From positions 372,001 through 436,000 of the forward strand of contig JAGKQI010000099.1 in NCBI GenBank assembly GCA_018806915.1: a stretch of 64,000 bases of DNA, written 5' to 3'. Positions 31,591-42,484 of this stretch are shown piece after piece. Within the stretch, counting starts at the first letter, position 1, and the number at the start of each line of letters is the position of its first letter. The notes beneath the pieces are model-generated. The model had not been told where the DNA came from, ran no database searches, and was given only the letters and a program-made list of their open reading frames with translations. The position numbers and the translations under genes were made by a program. The DNA comes from Phytophthora colocasiae. Lineage: Eukaryota; Oomycota; Peronosporomycetes; Peronosporales; Peronosporaceae.

Positions 31591-34192
31591 ATGGGGAACT
31601 CGGCCATGTCCAGGGAGTTTTCAGGCCGGCGCCTGTCGACGGAAGAGCGCGAGGCCTTGAAGCGCTTTGGCGATGAGGAGATTCGTCTGCTACGAGAAAC
31701 GTTTAAAGGTCTAGCGAACGGGAAAGACGGTATTAGCGTCGAAAAGGAGACGTTTCTCAAGTGTTTTCCCATGCGTGGACTGTTGGGTGAGCGATTGTTT
31801 GAGGTGATCGACAAAGATGGCTCCGGCTCAATCCACTACAATGAATTCGTCTACGGTCTAGCGATTCTCTTCCGGGGGTCGAGGAAGGAGAAGCTCAAAT
31901 TCGTCTTCGATCTCTACGATCTTAGCGAGTACGTTGTTGATGTTAATAGGATTGCAGCTACTTTACACTTAACCTACGCGTGCTTTGTAGAGCTGGGTCG
32001 ATTTCACGCCACGAGCTCATGACCATGCTGCACCAGTTTCCAGAGTCGGCGCTAGAGCTCATTAAGCCTAAGACGGAGCATGATGAGACTAATAATTCTC
32101 CAGAAATGCCAACTCCAGGCAAAATTGTACGTGGAAGTAGCCGTCGAGTGAGTTTGCAAGGTCACATCTAATGCTTATGCTTGTCCTAAGATGGAGGAGA
32201 TTGAAGCTCTAGTGGATTTGGCATTTCCAGCTCCTTCCCCACCCAGCACTCGCCTTAGCTTTGAGCAATTCTGCCACTGGTGTGAGAACACACCCGGCGT
32301 CACCAACGTGCGAGCCACCCCCTGTTCTTTCATTCTATAGGGATTCTTACGATTATCTTCTTTCGCAGTTCCTCATGAGTGTTCTGCCTGTGGAAGACCA
32401 GGCTTTGAGGGATAATCTTCACAGTAATAGTCCGGCCCCCGTAGCTCCAGCGGACGGGTAATTATGTAGAACCTTACAAAGCAAGAAGCTGAATCACGAG
32501 TCTAACACGTTATTTTGTTTAATACAGGTCTGGTTTACCACCAGGCAGTCCCTGCCCTGGGGAACAGGGTCTTCGAAAGAAGCGCAATTCCTTCGCAAAC
32601 TTACACATGAAGTACGCTGTGCATGTTTTTTTGCTCTTGAACACATAATGATTTTGAATGCTCGCAGTCGGCCTGTTGTGAAAGCAAATGCTGCCGAAGC
32701 TTCCAACCGTAAAGACCTGGAAAAGACTCGTAACCTGCTACAAGAAGCCAAGCAATCCTGCAGTATTGAGAGTGTGACTTCTAAGATTCAAGTAGCTTTG
32801 GTTGAGGTCGAGCGTTTACTCCTGCTACCCACAGGAACTTCAGGAACGACCACGTCAGTTGCAAGATGTGGCTCTTTTACTAGTTCAGGTGGGAGTCCGG
32901 CATCTTCACAAGCGCTAGATGAGATACCAGGAGCCATTGTGTTGGATGATTCGAACACTGTCTCCGGAGAGTTGTGGAAGCGTGGCTTGCGTTTACGAAA
33001 GATGACTAAGCGTCACTACGTGCTACAAGGAAACTTCCTCTACTACTACGCGTACGTTCATGCCAATACGAATCTCCGAAGGAAACTAACCGATATTTTG
33101 TATAGCTCTCCGGAAGACACAGCTCCTCGAGGAGTGACGTTCCTAAGCGACTGCTATGTTGAAGTCCAACCTGTGCAGAATGAGATTGTGGAAAAGGGCG
33201 TTCACTACTACGGAATCGACATCGTACCTGAAGCTGGAAGTTCACGTGAGAAACGCACAGTGTTTACACGCTCTGTTGAAGCACAGAAGCGTTGGGCGGC
33301 AGCTCTGCGTCAAGCAACCGACAAAATCGCAATTGAAGAAGCGTATGGCGTTGGCGCACAGCTTGGACGTGGGCGGTTTTCCAAGGTTTGTGAAGCAACA
33401 CACAAACACACAGGAGTCAAGTCAGCGGTGAAGATCATTGACAAGAGCAAGCTACAACCCACCGAAAAGGAGCTATTGCGCACGGAAATCGCCATCTTGA
33501 AGCTCGTCCGCCACCCGAACATCATTCGCCTGTACGATGTCTACGAGGACCGTCAGTACATTTTCATAGTCACGGAATTGGTGTCAGGTGGTGAATTATT
33601 CAACCGTATCGTTGGACGTGCTCGATACACGGAAGCAGAGGCTCGAGTGGTCATGCGTCCACTGCTTGAAAGCGTCAACTACTTGCACCGTCTGGGTATT
33701 GTTCACCGAGACTTGAAACCAGAAAATATCCTCTGTGGAGATTCTTTGACGGATCTTAAGATCGCTGATTTCGGGCTGTCGAAGCTCGTCCACCCCGAAG
33801 AGCTCATGAAAATGCCTTGTGGGACTCTCAACTATGTTGCCCCAGAGGTGCTTGCGCTTGTGGGCTACGGTCGCGAAGCCGATATCTGGTCCCTTGGTGT
33901 TATCATGTACCTGCTACTTCGTGGCGAGCTACCTTTCTACGGCAAGGCGAAGAGCGAGGTGATTCAGAAGACGCTCCATGCAGAAATTAATCTCGAGACG
34001 GACGCAGCATGGAGAAGTGTGTCTCCTGCGGGAAAATCGCTACTACGTGGACTGTTAACGAAAGACCCAGCACAACGGCTGACAGCACAGAACGCCTTGT
34101 TACACGAGTGGTTCTCCATCAAGACACCAAGGACTTCAGTTAACAGTGCTACAGCTAGTGGCCCGGCACCAAAGGATAAAACCAAAAGCTGA
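31591..34192 (+). CDS. EF-hand / PH-domain / CaMK-like protein kinase
   Basis: Six exons, 31591-31928, 31991-32126, 32191-32307, 32369-32457, 32528-32611 and 32668-34192, join in phase with GT-AG introns to give 762 residues. N-terminal MGNSAMS is a likely N-myristoylation site. EF-hand region: canonical loop DKDGSGSIHYNE (about residue 71) and a degenerate second loop. After a linker with RKKRNSF comes a PH domain (about 290-410: GELWKRGLRLRKMTKRHYVLQ to AQKRWAAALRQA). The kinase has GRGRFSKV, AVKIIDK, IVHRDLKPENI, IADFGLSKL, VAPEVL and DIWSLGVIMYLLL, all catalytic residues present. Calcium- and lipid-controlled kinase by architecture; closest to CaMK/CDPK kinases. Its 5' region is interrupted by the piggyBac element ending at 31575. 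Confidence 0.9.
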
Positions 34193-34228
34193 AACAGCTA
34201 ACAACACTTTGAAATGAAATTTCTCGAT

Positions 34229-35866
34229 TCACCTGTTGATCGCCTTGTAGGCCTTTTGCTGACGATTGTAATGCATCTCTAGTACATTGACTTGAGTGGC
34301 GGCGGTGAATTTCACTTGTATATCAGCAATAGCCATCGCACGCAATGCCGTTTGCTCGCTAATTGATGCGATGGAGTTCCTGCGCATTGGAATTGGCTTG
34401 CTCCGAGCTGCCAAGCGACGATGACGGGGTGACATCACTGCTGGTAGTGAAGATAGTAGCTTTATGGTAGAAGACGGTGTGTGTAGCCTCAAACTCGAAG
34501 ATCGACCGCAAAGAAATGTTGGTTTCTTGGGTGGAGGCGCCACTGGCACGGAAATGTCGTTCGTTAGTATTTCTAATCCTTCTTCCGCTGCTTTTGTTAC
34601 CATCGACGAACAATTTCGTTGTTGCCACGTTTCATGAAGCATTAAGATATTTGAAAATGCCACAAACGATGGGCGGTGGCGTCCACAGTACTTGCAGTAC
34701 GTTCCTCCAGGCTCAACAGCGCTACAGTTTGCACATCGGAATCGCTCGCGTAGTTTTAGCAGCACACCGCGAAACCATAGTCGCGTAAGGTAGCCTCGTG
34801 CAAGTCGCTGAATCACTGTAGCTGCAGCCATTTGAAGGCGCTCTCTTGCTTTTTGACGCTGTACTCGCTGTATTGCCTTACAAAACACTCGCGCTTGATG
34901 ACCGCGGAACACGCGTTGTAGTGTTTGGCAGCTAACAACAACTTTTGCGTATTGAATTCTAGCTTGATACCCACGATAAACTCGTTGCACTGTTGCCACT
35001 GCTTTACTGGTTAGCTTTTGTTCCAGAATCCATTCAACCCAATGAGATTGAGCATTTCGCAGGATACCCAAGCGAAAAGCCCTACAAAGCCTTTTCATCC
35101 CACCGCGCAGGCGTATCTGACGTTGGGCAACTACTTTCGCTCTGCAGCACAATCTATACGCTCGATAAACAGCCACAATCGTTTGAGCACTTGAACGTCG
35201 ACGTTCTTCTTCTTGTATTCCTCTTTCTCGAGCAGCGACTCGTGCTTCACAGCGTTTCCGCAGTGTCCAGCGTCGTATCCAACCAATAAGTTGTTCATGG
35301 GCTCTGATGACCTTGCGATCCTGTTCCTTTCGTCGTGTCTGGATGCATAACGTAAGCCAATTGTACACAAGTTTCCGCATTCGATCCTCTTCCTGTTGTC
35401 GTCGAAAGCTTGCAAATCGCTGAACCTCCTCCATTTCATGCTTGCGAACAACACAGATCTGCAATAGGTTGTTCACTTTCGCCTCAAAATCCTCAAACTC
35501 GCGCAAATAGTTACCGATTGCTCGTCGCTTGACATAACGACTATAGCTCTCTTCAATAACGAGAACAGCAGCTTTGCGTAGTTTTCCACGAATCACCGTG
35601 ACCTCTTCAGTCCGCAGCGTCTCCTGCCGTCGCAACATCCATAACTGGACTTGATGCTGCAATAACGCCACAGCTAACTCTCGGTTCTTTTCTACTTGTG
35701 CATCACTACATGTAGCGGTTGATGCAGCTCTCTTTTTTTCGTCTTCATTGTTGTCCACCACCAATTCAAGCTCGGGTTTCGAAGATGTTCCTAAGCGAAG
35801 CTTCTTAGGTGAAAAGCCTACCTTAAAGGCCACAGCAGAAGACCGGAGCGAGCTGGACGAGTCCAT
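34229..35866 (-). CDS. IQ-motif protein with C-terminal zinc-ribbon-like site
   Basis: 545 residues from ATG 35866 (MDSSSSLRSS); the frame is open to 35944, but that would leave only 10 bp to the divergent neighbour. Mostly helical and Arg-rich with calmodulin-binding IQ motifs (VQRVYRGYQARIQY, LQRVFRGHQARVFCK, IQRLARGYLTRLWFR) and weaker ones upstream. A CANC...CKYCGRH cysteine pair follows at about residue 415, then a Ser/Arg-rich tail. Such proteins usually sit on the cytoskeleton, centrosome or cilium and bind calmodulin/centrin. Convergent with the kinase gene (36 bp between stops) and divergent from the larger IQ protein. Confidence 0.82.
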   Translation of the reverse strand: MDSSSSLRSSAVAFKVGFSPKKLRLGTSSKPELELVVDNNEDEKKRAASTATCSDAQVEKNRELAVALLQHQVQLWMLRRQETLRTEEVTVIRGKLRKAAVLVIEESYSRYVKRRAIGNYLREFEDFEAKVNNLLQICVVRKHEMEEVQRFASFRRQQEEDRMRKLVYNWLTLCIQTRRKEQDRKVIRAHEQLIGWIRRWTLRKRCEARVAARERGIQEEERRRSSAQTIVAVYRAYRLCCRAKVVAQRQIRLRGGMKRLCRAFRLGILRNAQSHWVEWILEQKLTSKAVATVQRVYRGYQARIQYAKVVVSCQTLQRVFRGHQARVFCKAIQRVQRQKARERLQMAAATVIQRLARGYLTRLWFRGVLLKLRERFRCANCSAVEPGGTYCKYCGRHRPSFVAFSNILMLHETWQQRNCSSMVTKAAEEGLEILTNDISVPVAPPPKKPTFLCGRSSSLRLHTPSSTIKLLSSLPAVMSPRHRRLAARSKPIPMRRNSIASISEQTALRAMAIADIQVKFTAATQVNVLEMHYNRQQKAYKAINR

Positions 35867-35954
35867 AACGGAAGTTCTTAAGAGCATTTCACTGTGATAT
35901 TTTCTACACAAATAGGTTGTCGAAAACTTCAATGGCAAAAACAATTTAGGGAAT
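35867..35954. promoter_or_regulatory. 88-bp bidirectional promoter between two IQ-protein genes
   Basis: Both start codons face away from this 88-bp stretch. On the plus strand GCATTTCACTGTG resembles an Inr. Co-expression of the two IQ proteins is likely. Confidence 0.55.
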
Positions 35955-38900
35955 ATGGCGCTGCCTCGAGGTCAATGGGACGTGACTTACCTGGCGTCGA
36001 AGTATCCGTGGCTCCGAGTGGATCAACAAACACTCGAAGATTTCCGTTCGCCTTTTAATTGGGTGGAAGACGCTTTGCCTGCGTGTTCGAGTGACGACGG
36101 CCACGAAGATAATGTTCAAGTTCAAAAACTAAACAGGAAACACCGAGTTAGGTTCAAAGGTGAAGAGCTACAACCAAGGAGGAATGGAAGGCATAAAGGA
36201 AAGAAGAAAAAGGCGAAGAGCAGCGAGATACAACGAAACCACGAAAAGCTCTTCGCGAGTGCAGAGATCCAGACGATGAACAATGTTCCATCGATTGAAG
36301 AGCTAACGACGCCTTCTATATGTACACAAGATACAACAATGATGATGCCTCTGCTGTCAATACCAACCGTAACACCGTCCAAGGATCGGCTGGAGAATTC
36401 TGATTTGATGCTAGAACTGCTGCAACGAGATCATAATACTCTACTTCACATACGTCGCCACAAGAAGACAAAGAGGAAACCAATCGATGTTCTTGCACTG
36501 AAGTTTCCTATTATCACGACGAAATCTCTTAGTTCTGTGAGTAAACTCGAGGCTTTTAAGCTTAGAAAGTCCCCAACGACGCGAAGTTCGCTCAACAGCT
36601 ACGCGAAACAAATCCAGAATCTCACAGAAGAAGAACATCGACTACAAGAAAGCGTCATGGCGCGGATAGCAGAAGAGAAGTCTCGCCTGCCGTTGACTTT
36701 TCTCTTCGAACGTAACCTCATGCGTCGATCGGATGCACAAGTGGATGGTTTACGTGTGGTCACAGCCATTTTTGCCAAGCTGCAGCATCGAATCCTCTTC
36801 AACAGCTTCACTCGCTGGAAGGAATTCCTTGAAGCAGCTCGACACGAAGATCGAAGGATGGAAGCACTTCTTCAGGCTCAACAACGCGCCATAAAACTAC
36901 TTGAGCGCGTTTCCAGTGATGCGTACGTGAGAACATTAGCTCAAGGCTTTCAATTTTGGAGGATAGTAACTCAGCAAGTGATCGAGCAAGAACGAAATCG
37001 TGCGGCTAGCGTCATCCAAAAAGCTTTACGAGCTCGACGATCGATGTTGCATCTAGAAACACTGAGGCAAGCTGCCCAAGCTGCAGATTATCGACGGCAC
37101 CAAACGATTCAAGCTCTACTACGCTTTGAGCGGTACGGGACAATGATGAAGTGGGGAACTCTACGACTTGGTTTCGACTTTGCCAAGCAGAACCGCGCTG
37201 CAAGAAATTTACAGCTTTTCCTTCGGCGAGTAGCTGTACGACGACGCGTTGGGCATCGTGTAAGGTGTAAAGAGGGGGCTATACGAATCCAGGCGCAATG
37301 GAGAGCTCACATAGCACGACAAGAAGTAGCAATTCGTCGAGAAGAACGAGTGCGTCGAATAATATTCGAGACCAAAGCTGCCATCCAGATGGAGCGTATC
37401 GTGCGAGGATTTCTAGGCAGAAACCAAGTTTTCCGACGAAAACAGTGGCTAATCAAGGCAAATCTGGTAGCATTTCGGCTTCAGCGGTGGTTGAGACACC
37501 GGCTTTTCATCGCTGTCCTTCATTCAAAATTTCGGGAACGGAAGAGGCTGATTGAGTATGCTAGGGCTCGTGCTTCAGCAGAGGAACTGGCACGACTTCG
37601 TTGGCGATCCGCAATAGCTGTTCAATGTGTCTTCAGAGGCTTGTTAGCGCGAAGAATCTACGAACGGAAACTACAAGCCCATCGGAAAGAACAAGCTGCA
37701 ATTTATATCCAGCGTTTCTGGCGGAGAAGACGAGGATTGTACGCATTGGGGCTACGATTCGCAGAGCGAAAAGAGAGACTTATTCAGTGCCGTTTGCAAG
37801 GTGCTATCGTGATTCAAAGTAGTTTTCGTTGCTACCGTGCAAGATGCAAGAGATCACTTCTGGCTGCTGAGAAAGAGGAGCGTCGACAAGCCTCAATCGT
37901 TATCCAACGACACGTGCGTGGATGGATAACTAGAAATCGCTATCGACGAGCCCGACAAGCCGCAGTGATAATCCAATCCAGCATTCGCTGTGCTCTAGCT
38001 CGTCGTTCTCGACGTCGACGATACCAGGCCGTTCTCAAGCTTCAACAATGGGCTAGAGGAGTGTATGCTTGCCGTGCTGCGCGCAAAGTTCTTAACAGAC
38101 TACGAGCTGAAGCAAGACGACGAGAGGCGTCTGTGCTTCTCATCCAGAAATTAGTTCGTCAGCGCGAGGCTGAACAAACCGCTCGTTTGTTCCGAGAAGC
38201 TTTAAACATCGTGAAAACTGAACAACGACGATACTTTGGCTCGGAAAGTGATGACGTTCAAGGAGGAGTTGGCTGGTCGACTCACCAGGCTTCTTCTGAG
38301 CTCCTAACGTATGTAACTCAGCGATTTCTGGAGGATGACTCGTGCTTTACCACTAAAGAGCTGCGGTGGCTACGTGCGCAAGTTCAGGCTGGCCGTGAGC
38401 GGTTGATTCGTGAAGATCGCGCTGCTGTGTTTTTACAGCGTAGATATCGAGGTTACGCCACTCGTATGGGCTACTGGGTTCATCGATTGCAAATGGAGGA
38501 GCTTCGTCGTCTCAAAGAGAAGAAAGCGATTGTGATTCAAAGTGGAGCTCGAAGGTGGTTAGCGACGCGCCACGTCCGTCGTGTTCGTGAACAACGGAGA
38601 CTAGCGGAACTAAAAGAAGCGTATATTCGTGAACGGAAGCGAAAAGAGGAAGAGCGAGCGTGGAAAGAGCGCTACGATCGAGAGCAAATGGAGCTGTGTG
38701 TTCAAAGAGCGCAAGAAGCTGCTAACCAGTTACGCGAAGCACGAAGGGAAGCGGATTTGGCTCGTGTCAAGGCTGAAGCTGCTGAGTATAGAGCCAAAGA
38801 ACTTGCTGCTGAACGGGAGATTGAATCTCTACTAAAGACACCAGTGAAACAAAACACTGAAGAAGAAGATGATAAAGAGGAAGACGTGGAAAATGAGAAA

Positions 38901-40361
38901 GACCCATGGATTAAGCTCCAAGATGATTATGGAAACGTGTACTACTACAATGAAAGCTCGGGTGAAAGTAGCTGGGATCCACCCCCTAAGAGACCAAAGA
39001 CGTTGCCAGAGGAAGAAGAACCAAAAGGAGTTATAACTGAACTACCCGAGACCTCAGAAGAAGCTAAAGTTGAAGAAATCGATCCGCTGGAAGAGATTTT
39101 GCGAGAAGGGAAGTGCATCAAGTGTCAGCAACTCCAAGCAGCGAAGCGATGTTTGGACTGTGATGATACGAAGCGAGCTTTCTATTGTACACTATGCTTT
39201 AAGCAGCACACGACCAATCCGAATGGAGAAAACTTGCCCACAGCACGCAAAACTAGACACGATTTCGAGGTTGTTCCAGAAGCTGCAGCTATCCCAGCCC
39301 GATGCCAATCGGAAGTGGAATGCACCGTTGATGATGACACCAACAACCAAGAAATAGGGGAAAAGGACTTAGCGGCTTACTACTGCTATGGGTGCTCTAC
39401 TCCAAACCACACTTCAACGACTGTTGCTCATGACACAGAACCTTCAGGTTCATTCTACTGTGAAAGTTGTTTTGCCCGTGACCATGATACAGCCCAGAAA
39501 CTCCGACATGTGGAAAAAGCTTTACGATTCCGACGAGGAGCTTTACTTTGCTGTGATTGTGGCCACGCTCTTGCAGTACGGCAGTGTGAATCCTGTGGAG
39601 GAGACAAGTTTTGTGAAAATTGCTTCACCTCTTCCCACACTGGAAGTAAAACTCGTACTTTGCAACACACCTGGACAGCACTAGACGTACTGCGTGATCT
39701 ACTGGAGAAAGAAACGGACAGATACTGTGTCGAGTGCGACGTTCGTACTAGTTCAAGACTCTGCAATCTCTGTGGCGATGGTTTTTGTGACGGGTGCTTT
39801 AATAAAACCCACGCGAAAGGTGCTAAACGTCGACACACGTGGCTACCTTGGTCCGTTGCGGCACAACACGGGGATTGGATTGAGATCAAGGACAATAGAG
39901 CTACCATATACTTCAACGTCGAAACAAAAGAGTCAACAAACGAAAAGCCTCCAGTTTTGCTATCAGGAGAAGAGCGACATCGACTGGAGCTTGCAGAGCG
40001 GGAACAACTTCAACGCAGTCGACAAATTGAGCTTGAAAGCGAAGTAGTCAAGCTCAAGAAGCAGCTTCGCGAACTTCAACAGCAAGAGCGACCGGGCAGT
40101 CGAGATCGAGCCCCAGTAAAAGACATCGACAACTATCAGAACAAACCACCACCGAGGCCACCAAAGCGAGGTGTGCTAAGCAAACTCTTTGGTCGAACCC
40201 CCTCACCTCAAGCCCCGACTGCGGAAGAGCGGCAACAAATAGCTGAAGATCTTGCGATTCGAGCCCGAGCTGAAAAACATCCCGTCAGCTCACCAGTATT
40301 TCAGCAAGCCATGGTGCAAGAGCTCGTGGCACTTGCTTTGACATCGTCGCAGCCAAAATAG
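35955..40361 (+). CDS. large IQ-repeat protein with WW and B-box-like zinc domains
   Basis: Intronless, 1,468 residues. N-terminal FRSPFNWVEDALP, then basic low complexity. About ten IQ motifs between residues 350 and 880 (IQKALRARRSML, IQAQWRAHIARQE, VQCVFRGLLARRIYERK, IQRHVRGWITRNRYRR and others). A charged coiled coil (890-965) precedes a WW domain (about 984-1012: WIKLQDDYGNVYYYNESSGE then SSWDPPP). Four Cys/His clusters follow (1053-1290), B-box-like, such as CIKCQQLQAAKRCLDC, LCCDCGHALAVRQCESC and YCVECDVRTSSRLCNLC. A second WW-like segment WIEIKDNRATIYFN lies near 1305, then coiled coil and a Pro-rich tail. Probably a calmodulin-binding ciliary or centrosomal scaffold; no ortholog name can be given. 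Confidence 0.85.
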   Translation: MALPRGQWDVTYLASKYPWLRVDQQTLEDFRSPFNWVEDALPACSSDDGHEDNVQVQKLNRKHRVRFKGEELQPRRNGRHKGKKKKAKSSEIQRNHEKLFASAEIQTMNNVPSIEELTTPSICTQDTTMMMPLLSIPTVTPSKDRLENSDLMLELLQRDHNTLLHIRRHKKTKRKPIDVLALKFPIITTKSLSSVSKLEAFKLRKSPTTRSSLNSYAKQIQNLTEEEHRLQESVMARIAEEKSRLPLTFLFERNLMRRSDAQVDGLRVVTAIFAKLQHRILFNSFTRWKEFLEAARHEDRRMEALLQAQQRAIKLLERVSSDAYVRTLAQGFQFWRIVTQQVIEQERNRAASVIQKALRARRSMLHLETLRQAAQAADYRRHQTIQALLRFERYGTMMKWGTLRLGFDFAKQNRAARNLQLFLRRVAVRRRVGHRVRCKEGAIRIQAQWRAHIARQEVAIRREERVRRIIFETKAAIQMERIVRGFLGRNQVFRRKQWLIKANLVAFRLQRWLRHRLFIAVLHSKFRERKRLIEYARARASAEELARLRWRSAIAVQCVFRGLLARRIYERKLQAHRKEQAAIYIQRFWRRRRGLYALGLRFAERKERLIQCRLQGAIVIQSSFRCYRARCKRSLLAAEKEERRQASIVIQRHVRGWITRNRYRRARQAAVIIQSSIRCALARRSRRRRYQAVLKLQQWARGVYACRAARKVLNRLRAEARRREASVLLIQKLVRQREAEQTARLFREALNIVKTEQRRYFGSESDDVQGGVGWSTHQASSELLTYVTQRFLEDDSCFTTKELRWLRAQVQAGRERLIREDRAAVFLQRRYRGYATRMGYWVHRLQMEELRRLKEKKAIVIQSGARRWLATRHVRRVREQRRLAELKEAYIRERKRKEEERAWKERYDREQMELCVQRAQEAANQLREARREADLARVKAEAAEYRAKELAAEREIESLLKTPVKQNTEEEDDKEEDVENEKDPWIKLQDDYGNVYYYNESSGESSWDPPPKRPKTLPEEEEPKGVITELPETSEEAKVEEIDPLEEILREGKCIKCQQLQAAKRCLDCDDTKRAFYCTLCFKQHTTNPNGENLPTARKTRHDFEVVPEAAAIPARCQSEVECTVDDDTNNQEIGEKDLAAYYCYGCSTPNHTSTTVAHDTEPSGSFYCESCFARDHDTAQKLRHVEKALRFRRGALLCCDCGHALAVRQCESCGGDKFCENCFTSSHTGSKTRTLQHTWTALDVLRDLLEKETDRYCVECDVRTSSRLCNLCGDGFCDGCFNKTHAKGAKRRHTWLPWSVAAQHGDWIEIKDNRATIYFNVETKESTNEKPPVLLSGEERHRLELAEREQLQRSRQIELESEVVKLKKQLRELQQQERPGSRDRAPVKDIDNYQNKPPPRPPKRGVLSKLFGRTPSPQAPTAEERQQIAEDLAIRARAEKHPVSSPVFQQAMVQELVALALTSSQPK

Positions 40362-40440
40362 TTAAGTATTTTAGTCTACTTGGTTGAACGCTTCAGCTTC
40401 CTTTGTCGATACACGCATTTTGGCGACGGACAATGCCAAA

Positions 40441-42451
40441 ATGACCCCGGAAGAGCCAGTACCTCAACGGGGATCTCCGTTGCTTGATGACGGCGAAAAT
40501 GACAAGCCTCAAGACTTGGTGCTTGTACAACAGACCTGTGAGGTTGAAGTGAATGTACCACTGGATACTGAAAGCTACCATTTATGGGGTATGGACGATA
40601 TTGACGGTGCAGTGACGGAACTTCTTGATGAAATCGTGGCTGGAAGCGCAAGCGAGTCGATCGAGAAAATTGTAAACAACCGATTGTTCGGATACGTAGC
40701 AGCTTGGGGGTTATCGATTGTTGACGAAGTCCTAGTCTCGGCGATAGCTAAGACTGGTGATAGTGGGGTGGATTCAAGTGATGAATCCGTGTTGAACAAC
40801 CCCAGAGCTTTGCTTGGTCGCAGTAATTTACCCCTAGAAAGGCTGGATACACCGAACAAATGTGCGATGGATGAATCATATCAAAGGGGACAAGTGCCGA
40901 TACGAGCGCCAAAGCAAAATTATTACGACAATGAAGGGCTTCATCGTGCAGTTACAGCGGCAACGCGTTCTCACGGATATCCTGCTTCCGTCACGTCTTC
41001 TCGTCGGACAGTGAAGAGTAAGATAAGGAAAAAACAAGATGCGGTGACACTTTCACACGGTGAAACAGCCGATCCTCGGCCAGGGGTGCCCTATAGCACA
41101 GAAGTACCAAACAAAGGCCGACACCACATCGTTTCACCTCGAAATTTGCTGGCTGTTCACCACCCAGAAAGTGGAGATAGCGCCGTTGGAGCGGGGCTAC
41201 AACTTAACATCGACACAACATCTATTCGTCAAGAAAAAAATGATGGATCACGTCGATCTCCCCCTCCTTTATCGAAATCGCCGTCGTCGACCACATCGCT
41301 TCGTCGAAGACCTCAGCCCCCAGGGTCTCAGTCAATCAAGACACACAATTTTGGTGAGCGAGAGGAGGATGTCAAGGTGGAATACACAGTTCAGAAATCA
41401 CCTCCGCGACGAATCAGCACGAGTACGACGAACGCTCTCCCGTATATCGACAAAATCGCGCCACGCCCAAGCTTACTGTTTCCAGCGTTCAGTGCCTTTG
41501 GTGCCATTACCGAAAATTGTAGTGATGACCAAGCGAGAGATGGAGATCCAACGGACCAACATTTTCACGCTATGCCGTTATCACCAGGGGTTAAAGTTCG
41601 TACGGGGGAGGAATCGAACGACGGACCTGAACTGCCATTGTTTTCGTCAAAAATGCGGCGATCTACCTTCGTGGTAAGGCTTCGTGAATTGTTGTCAATA
41701 TTGAAGCGGAAGATACTTATCATCTTGACGTGTACAGCGCATGGATACAATCACTCTAACTCAAGCTTCCGACTCAGTAACACCACGGGCTCACGCTTCG
41801 TCTCCAATAGTCCAAGACGCAGTGCAGAAGCTCGGAAAGGGGACATTCCTCACCGAGCCGGAAGCATGGGAATTCTCTCCAGCAGATAGAAGACCAGCTG
41901 AATCCCAGGTGACACAAGGTCGAAATCTTCACAATGACTCGAATAGCTGGATCAAGGCGGATGATGTACTGTCCGCTGAATTGACGTCTTCGTCTTCGTG
42001 TTCGTGTGCTTCCTCTACTTCACTGGTACAGCAAGGAAAAATGTTGTGGTATGCATGAGTGACTTGTCTAATCGTTTTGTAATGCTGCAGACCCTTTTCA
42101 GGAAGCAAAATAAGGTTCAGCGACCATGTCGATCGTGCAGTAATGAGTCAAACCGAAGAGAGGCGATGAACTTCTCGAATCTCGTCAAGCAGCGCGCCTT
42201 TCACATGAAGCCACCGTGCTTACCGACATCTTCCTCGTTATCTAAACGCGCACCAGGGGCATCCCCACGACGTGTGACGAGTGCTCCAGCCAGTTCACGT
42301 ACGTGCTTTCAACCAATTCCACAGTTTTGAACGGAAAACTAACAAGGTGCTTAATTTCCTCACAGCTCTCGCACGACGAAACCTCCTTATTAGCAAAACC
42401 ACAGCCCAACTTTTGAACGAAGATCTAGAGAGCGCAACTCAAATAATGTAG
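40441..42451 (+). CDS. unknown protein, four exons
   Basis: Start at ATG 40441 (MTPEEPVPQRGSP); the frame opens at 40384 with no ATG. Exons 40441-41673, 41738-42025, 42091-42298 and 42366-42451 join in phase by GT-AG introns to give about 604 residues. The N-terminal 100 residues look ordered (VTELLDEIVAGSASESIEKI, FGYVAAWGLSIVDEVLVSAI). The rest is Ser/Pro/Arg-rich and likely disordered, with basic SPRR/PPRR stretches and a short ordered C-terminus (NLLISKTTAQLLNEDLE). No domain was recognised. It follows the large IQ gene by 79 bp and is convergent with the nuclease gene (33 bp). Confidence 0.7.
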
Positions 42452-42484
42452 ACAATACTTTGTTTACGCTTGAATGCCTCACAT

